Source: Pseudomonadota bacterium
Lineage (GTDB): Bacteria; Pseudomonadota; Alphaproteobacteria; Rhizobiales; Devosiaceae
Direction of reading: 5' to 3'
DNA: 15,320 nt
NCBI GenBank assembly: GCA_023427545.1
Contig: JAEZBF010000047.1
Span: 1-15,320, forward strand
Made by a program: the position numbers and the translations under genes. This document shows positions 1-7,807 of the stretch, piece by piece. The notes under the pieces are model-generated. The model saw only the letters and a program-made list of their open reading frames with translations. It was not told the DNA's origin and made no database searches. How positions within the stretch are numbered: the first letter of the stretch is position 1; the number at the start of each line of letters is the position of its first letter.

Positions 1-105
1 CGACGAGAAGCTGTAGAGCTGGGCCAGGGACATCCTCCTCAACCCCCCGCAGCAATGAGCGTCAATCGTTGTGTCAACAACGTGGCGGGTCGAAGGGAGT
101 TGCTA

Positions 106-126
106 CACGGCGGTGTGAGCGCCGTG
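106..126 (-). other. Stem-loop downstream of the DUF2147 gene
   Basis: A perfect 7-bp inverted repeat (CACGGCG / CGCCGTG) with a 7-base loop begins about 20 bases past the DUF2147 stop codon on the minus strand. No T-run follows it in that direction, so it is at best a weak terminator or a 3'-end stabilising hairpin. Bases 1-105 hold no gene that I can support. Confidence 0.3.
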
Positions 127-144
127 CAGCGGCAGTAGCGGGCT

Positions 145-540
145 TTAGATGCGTCTGAACTGGAACGACGTGCAGGCGATCATCTTGCAGCCGGTCAGCT
201 TGAGCGTGTTGTTATTCACCATCGTGACGCTGCCCCTGATGGCCTCGCCCTCGTAGTTGACGGTGCCCGTCCACTTGTTGTCGGCACTGGCCGGCACGGC
301 GCCGGTCACGACATTCTTGTTGAGGTAGCGCAGGTTCTCTTTCGTGCGTGCATCATCGCGTAACCATATGAGTTTGGCGCAGATTTCGCCATTTTTTCCG
401 CAATTGGTCACCTTGTACCGCGCCTCGCCGGTCGAAACTTCCCACGAGCCAATCGGTGACAGGGCAGAGCCGGCCACCACCGGCGCAGCGACGCAACTGG
501 CGATTAGGGCGGCACAAATGGTCTTAAACAAACGAGGCAT
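145..540 (-). CDS. Secreted DUF2147 family protein
   Basis: Predicted exported protein of 131 residues. Residues 1 to about 24 (MPRLFKTICAALIASCVAAP...) form a typical Sec signal peptide. The mature part starts near SALSPIGSWEVSTGEARYKV and carries DUF2147 features: a GxW strand at the front, a conserved Cys pair region (NCGKNGEICAKLIWL), a WTGTV segment and a C-terminal LTGC...ACTSFQFRR motif. DUF2147 proteins are small periplasmic beta-rich proteins with no established biochemical role. The ORF is open further upstream to 642, but I place the start at 540 because a GGAG lies five bases before that ATG and the signal peptide begins there. The gene stands alone, and no partner is obvious. Confidence 0.85.
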   Translation of the reverse strand: MPRLFKTICAALIASCVAAPVVAGSALSPIGSWEVSTGEARYKVTNCGKNGEICAKLIWLRDDARTKENLRYLNKNVVTGAVPASADNKWTGTVNYEGEAIRGSVTMVNNNTLKLTGCKMIACTSFQFRRI

Positions 541-768
541 AAGCGCTCCGGCTGACTTGATCTGATGGGCATTGTTCGGGATGGCGCGGCGACCATGGCC
601 GGAACGCGACGGTTCGAATTTGGGGGTTATCTGCGGCGGCAACTAGGCGTAACTGAACACAGAATTGGCACTGCGCTTCACGAAAGGGCGAGGCCGACGT
701 TACTGCTGACAGGGACTTGCGTCGGCCGGCGAATGCAACCACTTTACCCTAGCCAGCAACCAATTGAG

Positions 769-781
769 AGGAGGTGATCCA
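769..781 (+). promoter_or_regulatory. Extended Shine-Dalgarno site, 13-base match to anti-SD
   Basis: AGGAGGTGATCCA is perfectly complementary to the conserved 3' end of bacterial 16S rRNA (UGGAUCACCUCCU). The AGGAGG core ends seven bases before the ATG at 782, which is optimal spacing. Ordinary ribosome binding sites in this window match only 4-6 bases. The match is read directly from the sequence. Strong initiation, or 16S tail titration, is inference. Confidence 0.7.
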
Positions 782-856
782 ATGTCACATGGGAATTCGG
801 AATTGTCCGTGGGTCTTGGAGCCTCGCGAGTTAGGGCGGAGCAGACTTCGCTCTAG
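782..856 (+). CDS. Candidate 24-residue small protein or leader peptide
   Basis: A 25-codon ORF (24 residues plus TAG) begins MSHGNSELSVGLGASRVRAE and ends QTSL. I recognise no family. The case for it rests on the exceptional 13-base Shine-Dalgarno match at ideal distance and on the terminator hairpin about 60 bases past its stop. Together these give a compact transcription unit of roughly 170-200 bases. Between the stop and the terminator is a perfect 8-bp stem with a TCA loop (869-887). The peptide has no membrane segment and is mildly polar. The RNA could instead act as a regulatory RNA whose ORF is incidental, or the ORF could be a leader for a downstream gene that has decayed (the DUF2161 pseudogene starts at 976). 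Codon bias cannot be judged at this length. Confidence 0.4.
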   Translation: MSHGNSELSVGLGASRVRAEQTSL

Positions 857-868
857 CAGCAGTCCCAG

Positions 869-887
869 AGCGGCCATCATGGCCGCT
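869..887 (+). other. Hairpin in the 3' part of the small transcript
   Basis: AGCGGCCA / TGGCCGCT form a perfect 8-bp stem closed by a TCA triloop. It lies between the small-ORF stop and the terminator hairpin, so the predicted RNA has two consecutive GC-rich stems at its 3' end, as many trans-acting small RNAs do. Confidence 0.45.
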
Positions 888-914
888 GCGACCGCGGACG
901 TGCCGAACCTGTGG

Positions 915-940
915 AGGGCCGCCAGATTGGCGGCCCTTTC
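915..940 (+). terminator. Rho-independent terminator
   Basis: A 9-bp perfect stem (AGGGCCGCC / GGCGGCCCT) with an AGATT loop runs into TTTCC and then ATTATT. The T-tract lies on the plus-strand side only, so it ends transcription from the left, that is, of the small ORF unit at 769-856. It also separates that unit from the DUF2161 pseudogene. Confidence 0.6.
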
Positions 941-975
941 CATTATTGCAATGCGAATCAACTAGCTGGTCAGCT

Positions 976-1464
976 ATGAAAGAGACTGGTCTCTACGCGC
1001 CGGTGAAATCCTTCCTCGAAGGGATGGGTCTGTCCTGCAATGGCGAGATCAAGGGTTGCGACGTAGTCGCGCAAAGCGCGAGCGGCCCGCGCCCAGCGCC
1101 GACGAGGTAATGGGTCCCGGCCCGTCAATCCGTGCGGCGGCCGCGAGCGAGATCCGCGTATTCGCGCGCTCTGCCGCCTAGGCTTCGGGCTGCTCGGTGT
1201 TACGGATGCCAGCCCGGTGGATCTAAGCCCAGACGCTCCGCTGCCTCGGAGCAACGCTAAGCGGCGGTCGCTCATGGTCGAGGAGCATCGTGGGCGGCGC
1301 GGCGATCCAACTGTGGGCGGCAACTCGCGTCAGCCGATCATGACGGCGTACCGGCAGGATGCCATCGTTCGCGGAGGAACTAGCCGATCGGCCGCGACGG
1401 CCGCGCGGAAGTGCAGGCCAACGTCTATGGCTGGTTTGATCGGGCCGAGCGGGGCGTTCGATAG
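976..1464 (+). pseudogene. DUF2161 family gene, frameshifted and internally deleted
   Basis: Three fragments in two frames add up to a decayed DUF2161 protein (a PD-(D/E)XK-nuclease-like family annotated as putative phosphodiesterase). Fragment 1, from the ATG at 976 to about 1071, reads MKETGLYAPVKSFLEGMG then NGEIKGCDVVA, the family's N-terminus; that frame ends at a TAA at 1108-1110. Fragment 2, in another frame from about 1130, reads RALCRLGFGLLGV and then GDPTVGGNSRQPIMTAYRQD, matching the middle and the highly conserved GDP..GG..R.PIMTAYRQ block. Fragment 3, back in the first frame from about 1400, reads AEVQANVYGWFDRAERGV, the family's C-terminal winged-helix-like NxYGWFxRxxRG segment, and stops at 1462-1464. 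The stretch that should hold the catalytic ELK-type core, between CDVVA and RALC, is too short and out of frame. The gene is therefore inactive. Family assignment rests on remembered family motifs. Confidence 0.75.
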
Positions 1465-1560
1465 GCTCAGCGTACCGGGACGAGAGTCGCTCGATGCACA
1501 AAGGCGGGTGCCCAGGGTTAGCGCGTCATTTTGCAGGGGTCGCGCCTTGTAGGGGGCGCT

Positions 1561-1746
1561 CTAGTCAGCCATGGGCACGTCGATGCCCTCGATCTCAACA
1601 GATGCCTCGATTGGACGGGGGCTATTCTGTGCTATCCACCGGTACGCGGTGAAAGCACCGACCAGAAGGACGGCAATGATGATCAGAGCGTAGGGCGCGA
1701 GCGTCCTCAGTTCACGAGCCGCGCAGTGCACATCAGGGTTCGGCAA
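1561..1746 (-). CDS. Small single-pass membrane protein, hypothetical
   Basis: The ORF encodes up to 61 residues. It has a hydrophilic N-terminus, one clear transmembrane helix (LAPYALIIIAVLLVGAFTAY, about residues 16-35) and an acidic tail ending DVPMAD. Codon use (CTC, ATC, GTC, GCG, GAC, GGC) resembles real genes of this window more than the neighbouring noise does. The start is uncertain. The only in-frame upstream candidate is a TTG at 1746 with a distant GGAAGGA, and a GTG at 1731 would give 56 residues but has no clear ribosome binding site. It has no recognisable family and stands alone between the DUF2161 pseudogene and unassigned sequence. It could be a fragment of a larger decayed gene. 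Confidence 0.4.
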   Translation of the reverse strand: MPNPDVHCAARELRTLAPYALIIIAVLLVGAFTAYRWIAQNSPRPIEASVEIEGIDVPMAD

Positions 1747-1840
1747 TGTGTCGCGCGGTCCTTCCCGGTCGCGGTGAGGTTGGATTCACGGTCCAACTGT
1801 GTCTTAGCAGGGGTCGGCTGAAAATTGCCTGATGAGCAGT

Positions 1841-2056
1841 TCAGTTGGGCTCGAAGCGATTAGCTATCACCGAGTACGCACTCCTTGGCGTGGGCGTGTC
1901 GACTGGACCGAACAAGTTGCGTCTGCTCTGCACCGCTGGGGGCCGGGCGCTGGCGCGATTTGGAGCTGGAGCAAGGTTCGTTTTGCCTTCGCCCTGGCCG
2001 TCGCTTGACTCCATTGTAGAAGCGGCGTCAGGTACAGCGATCATGGGAATGTTCAT
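1841..2056 (-). CDS. Weak hypothetical ORF, 71 residues
   Basis: This ATG-started ORF has a GAGGA nine bases upstream and begins 12 bases after the stop of the ORF at 2069-2197. The protein is polar and rich in Pro, Ala, Ser and Asn with no signal peptide, membrane segment or motif that I recognise. Its third-position GC is lower than in the established genes here, and an overlapping 142-codon plus-strand frame is also open, so chance is a real possibility. Bases 1747-1840 and 2198-2307 show nothing that I can support. Confidence 0.22.
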   Translation of the reverse strand: MNIPMIAVPDAASTMESSDGQGEGKTNLAPAPNRASARPPAVQSRRNLFGPVDTPTPRSAYSVIANRFEPN

Positions 2057-2068
2057 AAATCTGGGTCC

Positions 2069-2197
2069 TCAGTGGACGCAGCGCCTGCTCGCACGCGACC
2101 TGATGAATGCCGCAGTCCGCTTTGCACGTCTGCGGCCCATGTGCCTGAAAAGGATAGCCACCGAAACCGCGCAAACAGCTACCAACGAGATCAACAT
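2069..2197 (-). CDS. Candidate 42-residue membrane-anchored basic peptide
   Basis: The ORF runs from ATG 2197 to TGA 2069. It begins with a short hydrophobic stretch (MLISLVAVCAVSVAILF, residues 1-17) followed by a strongly basic tail (RHMGRRRAKRTAAF and more Arg). That layout is common for tiny inner-membrane proteins with the tail in the cytoplasm. A GGAGG lies about 11 bases upstream, inside a small GGAG-GATAA-CTCC hairpin. No family is recognised. The ORF at 1841-2056 follows closely on the same strand and could be translationally coupled. Both sit in a region with weak coding signal, so this is tentative. Confidence 0.28.
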   Translation of the reverse strand: MLISLVAVCAVSVAILFRHMGRRRAKRTAAFIRSRASRRCVH

Positions 2198-2307
2198 TCT
2201 CGGAGTTATCCTCCGCCTTTCGGCAAGGAATAAAGCAGTCTCTTTGGGGAGGGGCAGGGGGGGATTGAGTTAACGTAAACGGGTGAGGTGGCGGTAAGGT
2301 GCTGACT

Positions 2308-3132
2308 TCAAACGCCTAATTTTTCGGCTAGGGCGGTGCGACGGGCCCAGCCGGTGATGGCCTGCATGCTGGCCCGGACGGCCGCTGCGGGATCGGGGAG
2401 GTGCCGCATCTCCTCGGAGAACGGCTCGAACGAGACCGGCCCGCCATAGCCGCCCGCGACGAGTGCGCCGATCTGCTCGACGTTGCCGATGCGATCGCGG
2501 GCGTCGACGAGCACGCGGTGAGCGTCGCGCATGTCGGCGACAGATAGTGCGGGGTCCGTCACGCCCGACACGTGGACGAGCCCGGTCGAGTGCGGGAAGA
2601 GCTGAGGTTCGCCTGCAAGGTGGTGGTGGAATGTGTCGTGGACCAGCCGGAATGTCCTGGCCCCGCCGACATCGGCAATCGATGCGACCGCCTCCGCCTT
2701 CGACCTGAGGCTGCACGCAGCGAACCCGAGCGGCTCGACCAAGCCGACGATACCGGCGTCAGCGAGGATGGGCTCCAGGCGCCTCAACGCGTCGCGTAGG
2801 CGTTCGCCCGAGATGGACACGCCATCGTTGGTGGGGACGAGGATGATCGCGCCGGCGCCGCAGTCGCGTGCGTAGGCGGCCAGGGCCGCGGCTTCGCGCT
2901 CGCGGGTTGCGGACCAGTCATTGAACCGCTGCAGCGCGTTTATTGTCAGGATCTCAACGCCGGCATCGACCGCCAACGAACGCACCTCAGCAGCCGGTGT
3001 GCCGTCGAGGATAGCCTGTCCGGCAATGTCGTTGCGGATTTCGACCGCATCGCAGCCCACCTGCCGCGCCAACTCGAAGAAGGCGGGCAGCGGCAGCTGC
3101 GGCTGCACCATGTGATTGAGAGCAAATCGCAC
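2308..3132 (-). CDS. iolI: Inosose isomerase-like TIM-barrel protein (IolI family)
   Basis: Predicted 274-residue metal-dependent sugar isomerase of the AP-endonuclease-2/xylose-isomerase-like TIM-barrel superfamily, closest to IolI (2-keto-myo-inositol isomerase, myo-inositol catabolism in the cytoplasm). Visible metal-site residues are E133 in GLVEPLGF, D166 and H169 in LVHDTFHHH, H187 in LVHVSGV and E236 in VSFEPFSEE; these match the Glu-Asp-His-Glu set of the family. The front reads RFALNHMVQPQLPLPAFFEL and then VGCDAVEIRND, as in alphaproteobacterial IolI. The frame is open back to 3267, but a GTG at 3132 with GGAGG five bases upstream gives the usual family length, and an upstream start would overlap the divergent gene at 3260. 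No other iol genes are nearby, so the exact substrate is uncertain. Confidence 0.8.
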   Translation of the reverse strand: MRFALNHMVQPQLPLPAFFELARQVGCDAVEIRNDIAGQAILDGTPAAEVRSLAVDAGVEILTINALQRFNDWSATREREAAALAAYARDCGAGAIILVPTNDGVSISGERLRDALRRLEPILADAGIVGLVEPLGFAACSLRSKAEAVASIADVGGARTFRLVHDTFHHHLAGEPQLFPHSTGLVHVSGVTDPALSVADMRDAHRVLVDARDRIGNVEQIGALVAGGYGGPVSFEPFSEEMRHLPDPAAAVRASMQAITGWARRTALAEKLGV

Positions 3133-3259
3133 CCGCCCCTCCGGCCGTAAGCCGTTGCCATTATTGGCGCCCGGCTCTCCCAGCATATGACAAGTGCGTG
3201 GGCGGGCAACCATTGCGACGGCCGTGGATTTCTTGGCGGCGGGGTTTTGGAGAGAGCAC
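3133..3259. promoter_or_regulatory. Divergent intergenic region, iolI-like / secreted protein gene
   Basis: These 127 bases must carry promoters for both divergent genes. A possible plus-strand promoter is TTGGCG (3164-3169), 16 bases, TATGAC (3186-3191). A short palindrome GCCA-TTAT-TGGC (3156-3167) overlaps its -35 element. Both are weak matches judged by eye. Confidence 0.25.
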
Positions 3260-3826
3260 ATGCGCACCCTTGCAAGCGTCGCGATGATGCTGGGCCTCGG
3301 TTCGGGCCCGGCATGGTCAACCGATTACGCGACGAACCAGCCCATGCTCGCCGAGTTGCAGGCGTACGTGCAGACCGTCGCGACCCGTGCAGGGGAGCGG
3401 TGGCGGCGATACGTCGATGATCGCTATGGCTTCGCCATCGACCTGCCCGGCTCCCTCTTCGACCCTATTGAGAGAACCGACCGGGGCATCAGTCTACGGG
3501 CGCCGCGATATGGCGCAATGATCGAGGTCTATGCCGCGGAAAATCCCGAGGGCTTTTCGCCGCGGGAGTTCGTCGCGGCAATCGAAGAAGCAGACCGGGT
3601 GCGTCAGGTCACCTACAGAGCGGGCGGCAAGAGCTGGTTCGTTCTCTCCGGATTCTACTCGGCGCGTGAAGGCGGGGACGCTGTGATCTTCTATACGAAG
3701 TTCATGTTCAGCCCCGACCGCTCGCGGCTGGCAGCCTTCGAGATCAGCTTCCCGGCGAGGCAGAAACCGCGGTTTGCGCCAATCGTGGAGCACATCGAGG
3801 ACTCCTTCACCGGTCCTCGCCGCTGA
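3260..3826 (+). CDS. Secreted protein of unknown function
   Basis: A 188-residue protein with an N-terminal Sec signal peptide (MRTLASVAMMLGLGSGPAWS, cleavage near AWS|TD). The mature protein has a short helical lead (about residues 28-52, PMLAELQAYVQTVATRAGER), then WRRYVDDRYGFAIDLPGSLF. That motif recurs in a class of uncharacterised exported alphaproteobacterial proteins, along with an internal GGKSWFVLSGFYS strand pair and a C-terminal PIVEHIEDSF. The fold appears alpha/beta and resembles the PsbP/DUF1795-like pattern of a small lipid-free periplasmic protein, but that is only an impression. The start at 3260 is chosen because GGAGAG lies just upstream and the signal peptide begins there; the frame is open to 3194. 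It diverges from the iolI-like gene and converges on tRNA-His. Confidence 0.75.
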   Translation: MRTLASVAMMLGLGSGPAWSTDYATNQPMLAELQAYVQTVATRAGERWRRYVDDRYGFAIDLPGSLFDPIERTDRGISLRAPRYGAMIEVYAAENPEGFSPREFVAAIEEADRVRQVTYRAGGKSWFVLSGFYSAREGGDAVIFYTKFMFSPDRSRLAAFEISFPARQKPRFAPIVEHIEDSFTGPRR

Positions 3827-3840
3827 GTCCGCAGGAGAAT

Positions 3841-3917
3841 TGGTACCGCCTCCCCGGATTGAACGGGGGACCCCTAGATCCACAATCTAGTGCTCTAACC
3901 ATCTGAGCTAAGGCGGC
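3841..3917 (-). tRNA. tRNA-His (GTG), CCA encoded
   Basis: A full cloverleaf of 77 bases can be folded. The acceptor GCCGCCT pairs with AGGCGGT, the D-stem is GCTC/GAGC, the anticodon stem CTAGA/TCTAG holds loop TTGTGGA with anticodon GTG, the variable loop is GGGTC, and the T-arm CCCCG TTCAATC CGGGG is followed by A73 and encoded CCA. G1 faces U72, the base before G1 is T, and the discriminator is A. Most bacterial tRNA-His species carry G-1 opposite C73. The variant seen here is the one known from a large alphaproteobacterial subset. No T-run terminator is obvious downstream, where the tRNA converges on the secreted-protein gene. Confidence 0.97.
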
Positions 3918-3990
3918 ACAGGGCCAGGGACCGCCGATGGTCCGGGCCGGCACTGGTCTGGCGGGCATATGCCGGCGCAAAACCGGGCGG

Positions 3991-4019
3991 ACCATAGGTC
4001 CAGTTCCTGAGCAAGACAA
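3991..4019 (-). promoter_or_regulatory. Putative promoter of tRNA-His
   Basis: On the minus strand TTGTCT (4019-4014), a 17-base spacer and TATGGT (3996-3991) resemble a housekeeping sigma promoter. They would start a transcript some 65 bases before the tRNA 5' end. Bases 3918-3990 form the leader, which contains a short inverted repeat (GGACC...GGTCC near 3930-3943). No gene lies between 3918 and 4198 apart from these sites. Confidence 0.4.
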
Positions 4020-4163
4020 GGGGGTATCGGCCATGTGGGACGGTCGCGATGACGCGCCTTCGACTTAACCATCAAATCGTTTGCCAGGGGTGTTCGGCGA
4101 GCGCGGCTGGACCGGGGTGCTGCCCCACGATAATTAGGAGATCATTAAGTATCGGGGGCAGTT

Positions 4164-4180
4164 TGTGCCAGGTTGGCACA
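4164..4180. promoter_or_regulatory. 17-bp palindrome upstream of the kinase-like gene
   Basis: TGTGCCA-GGT-TGGCACA is a perfect 7+7 inverted repeat with a 3-base centre, ending 18 bases before the presumed ATG at 4199. It looks like a dimeric regulator's operator or a hairpin in the mRNA leader. I cannot assign a regulator. The GGTTGGCACA half resembles a sigma-54 -24 element, but no matching -12 element (TTGC) follows. Confidence 0.45.
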
Positions 4181-4198
4181 CTTCAACATCGGCCGGGC

Positions 4199-6753
4199 AT
4201 GAACGCTGACTGGATCAAATCGGCAGGGGCACGTCGCCTCTTTGCGCTCTGGTGTGCCCCACAGCCGGCCTGGTTATGGTCGGCCGATGGTACGCGGCTG
4301 CTTTGGCGCAACCCCGCAGCCCGTGGCTTTGCAGCCCTTTGGGGACGGCAGGCCTCGACCGCTGCCGAGGCGGTGCCGATCCGTGGGCTGGTCGCCAGGC
4401 TCGTGAGGTTGGGAACACCGGGACGTTCCAGTCCGTCGCGCATCCAATTCCTCGTCGGTAACCACCCCGTTTCGGCAACCTGCTCGTGCACGCCGATGAA
4501 CCTGGGCGAGGCCACGGGGCTGCTGATCGTGAGTGGTGAAGCTGTGGAGTGGGGTGCGTTCGAGGCGAGCGACCTCAGTGTCTGGCCGGTGCTCCCGGCT
4601 GGAACGAGGTACCTGCTGCTGGCGCGGGACGGCAACGTTCTCGGAGGGCCTGCCGACGAGCTGCGTATTGGTCTCGACAGCGGCAGCGTAGGTGTACCCC
4701 CCATTGGTGAGATCGCCGCGATCGATGATCGGCTGGTGCTGACGCGGTTCGCAGCCGGGCCCGATGGAGAGAGCCTGCTGCTGGCGCAGACCGTCGAGCA
4801 GGAAGATGCGGTGGCGCTGCCGGCGGAACAATACGCGCCAGCGGAAGCACCCGTCATCGAGAACCTTTCCGCGCCTTCCGACGGGGAGCCCCCTGCCCCG
4901 CAAGCGCAGGAGTGGCCGGATGAATTGCAGCTGCCCGATGAAGCCGCGCGGCGGTCGCTGAGTTCACTCTTCGACCGGCTGGTGGGAGATACCGAGCTCT
5001 ACGCCGGCCTCGATGAACCAGCGCCGCCATCGCCTCCCGGAACAGCCCCCGAAAACGCCGACGCTGCACCGTCCGCGCCCGAGGACTCGCCCACGTACAA
5101 GATCACCGGGCGCGGCTTCGAGCCGGCACAAGACGCCCTTGCTCTAGGCGACGATGCGGCGCCCCGCGACCCCGAGGCGATAGAGCGGGTCTCGCGGTAC
5201 AATTTCGAGGAGCTGAGCCGTATCCTGAACGACCGGGTCGGTGCGGACGATAGCCGGAACGCGCGCGCAGCGCCGGCTTCCACCAGCGGGAACGATGCCC
5301 TCGTTCGGGCGAGCGGTGCGACGCAACCTGAAGGCCAGCTCGTCAGCCTTGCCGGCGAGACCTTCATCCTCAACCGCCTGCCCATCGGCATTCTGGTTTT
5401 CCGTGACCAGCAGGTGCTGTTCGCCAACCGCGCCGTCATCGAGATGACCGGCCATGCCTCTGTAGAGGAGCTGCGCGCGGCAGGGCTTGCCTCGATATTT
5501 CCAGGCGCCGGCGTAGGCGAAGAGGCCGGACCGATCACGCACCTGATCCAGCGGAGCGGAATGCTGGTGCCGGTCAGCGCCCGCCTGCAGTCGATCTCCT
5601 GGCAGGGCCGCCCCGCGCTGATGCTCTCGGCCTCGGCTAACGAGGCGCGAACCGGCCACGAGGCTGCGGTTCGGGCGTTTGCCGAACTTTTCGCGGAGTG
5701 CCGCCAAGAGGGCTTCATCGCAGCCGATCGATCCGGGGCTATCACTCATCTGTCGGGCCGCGCGCGGCTGCAGCTCGGCAGTCCGGACGAGCAGCTGGCG
5801 GGCAAGCCGATCTCGGTGCTGATCGATCCCGAGCAGGATCGGGAGCTGAAGGTCTTCCTCGAGCGCCCTGCCCGCATCGCCGAAACTGCCCGCCCCTATC
5901 TCCAGCTGCGCCTGCAAGGCGGGAGCAACATGGTTCTGTTCGCACAGGGCCAGGCGGGGATCGTCACCGGCTATTTCGGACTGCTGCACCGCACCGATCC
6001 GGCTGCGCCCCTTGCGGCAGCAGCAGACATCGAGCCAGCGGTTCTGGCGCGGCTCAGCCGTGGCCTGCGCCGCCCACTCAACACCATCATCGGCTTTGCC
6101 GACCTGATCCGCACCGCGGCCTTCGGCGAGGTCGGCAACGAGCGCTACCTGGAGTATGCGCGGGACATCAAGACAGCGGGCGAGGAGATCGCCGTACTGA
6201 TCGACGAACTCGACGACTTCAGCCGTTTGCGGGAAGGCCGGTACACCACAAGGCCAATGGATATCGAGTTGGCGCCGCTGCTCGAGAGCTGCATCCTGCG
6301 GGTGCGGGCGCAGGCCGGAGCGGCCCGGGTCCTGGTGCGGACCGCGATTTCGGAGAAGCTGCCGCGCATCCACGCCGACCGCGCTTCGCTCGGCCAAGCG
6401 GTGCTGAACCTTCTTGCCAGCGCGATCGACCAGACGCCGGCCGGCGGCTCCGTGGTCTTGTCGGCACAGGCGGAAGAGGACGGTTCGATTCTCGTCAATG
6501 TTCGCGATTCTGCCGCCGCGGCGATGGATCCGGGCGAGCGCTTCGTCGTGTTCCGCGACGGGGTCGGCAGGGAGGGTCAGGCGCTGGCGCCGGTACGCTC
6601 AAGCGTGGGACTGGCGCTGACGCGCTCGCTCCTTGCGGTCAACGCCTTCTCGCTCTCGGTCGATCCGGTGGGTGAAGCGGGCACGCTGTTTTCGCTGGTG
6701 ATCCCAGCAGGCAACGTAGAACGAACGCGGGCCGGCGCGGAACCTAGCCCGGC

Positions 6754-6757
<4 letters not shown>
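4199..6757 (+). CDS. PAS/histidine-kinase-like protein, probable pseudokinase
   Basis: An 852-residue cytoplasmic protein without membrane segments. Residues about 10-110 form an N-terminal PAS-like domain (LFALWCAPQPAWLWSADG...). A long acidic, Pro/Ala-rich linker follows (about 200-375). A PAS domain lies at about 385-485 (NRLPIGILVFRDQQVLFANR), a second PAS-like region at about 495-600, and a HisKA/HATPase-like module from about 610 to the end. The H-box reads LSRGLRRPLNTIIGFADLI: the expected phosphoacceptor His is R621. The N-box reads LNLLASAIDQT, with S741 in place of Asn, and the G1 box reads DSAAAAM from D770 with its glycines gone. It therefore probably neither binds ATP normally nor autophosphorylates, and may act as a signalling scaffold comparable in principle to DivL. 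The overall layout resembles PdhS/CckA-type cell-cycle kinases (inference). The start at 4199 is chosen by where the domain sequence begins; its ribosome binding site is weak and the frame is open to 4049. Confidence 0.85.
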
Positions 6758-7761
<1,004 letters not shown>

Positions 7762-7807
7762 TCGATCTCCCCCCGGCGCGCCGTCTTCCAGACCTGGCTG
7801 AGCCGCC

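Noticed and set aside
2..16. Possible gene end (GACGAGAAGCTGTAG, DEKL stop) at the left edge
   Set aside because: Only four codons are visible, so no family or coding evidence can be given.
1..40. Minus-strand ATG at 33 (MSLAQLYSFSS) running off the left end
   Set aside because: The AGGAGG directly abuts the ATG with no spacing, and only eleven codons are visible, too few to support a gene.
981..994. Palindrome AGAGAC-TG-GTCTCT
   Set aside because: It lies inside the N-terminal codons of the DUF2161 remnant (KETGLY) and is explained as codon coincidence.
1217..1552. 111-codon plus-strand ORF as an independent gene
   Set aside because: Its recognisable part (GDPTVGGNSRQPIMTAYRQD) is a fragment of the DUF2161 pseudogene, and the tail after about 1395 is out of frame with the family.
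1845..2273. 142-codon plus-strand ORF
   Set aside because: TTG start without a ribosome binding site, mixed codon use, no family features, and ambiguous against the overlapping minus-strand ORFs.
4173..4190. Sigma-54 promoter at GGTTGGCACA
   Set aside because: The -24-like half is good, but there is no TTGC-type -12 element at the right distance, and the half is better explained as one arm of a perfect palindrome.
4049..4198. Upstream 50-codon extension of the kinase-like protein
   Set aside because: The extension is Cys/Arg/Ser-rich, contains the palindrome at 4164-4180, and lacks domain character; the recognisable PAS-like sequence starts after the ATG at 4199.
5144..6397. Long antisense open frame (417 codons) opposite the pseudokinase gene
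   Set aside because: Shadow of a high-GC coding strand; the plus-strand product has recognisable PAS and kinase-like domains, while the antisense product is low-complexity with no motif.
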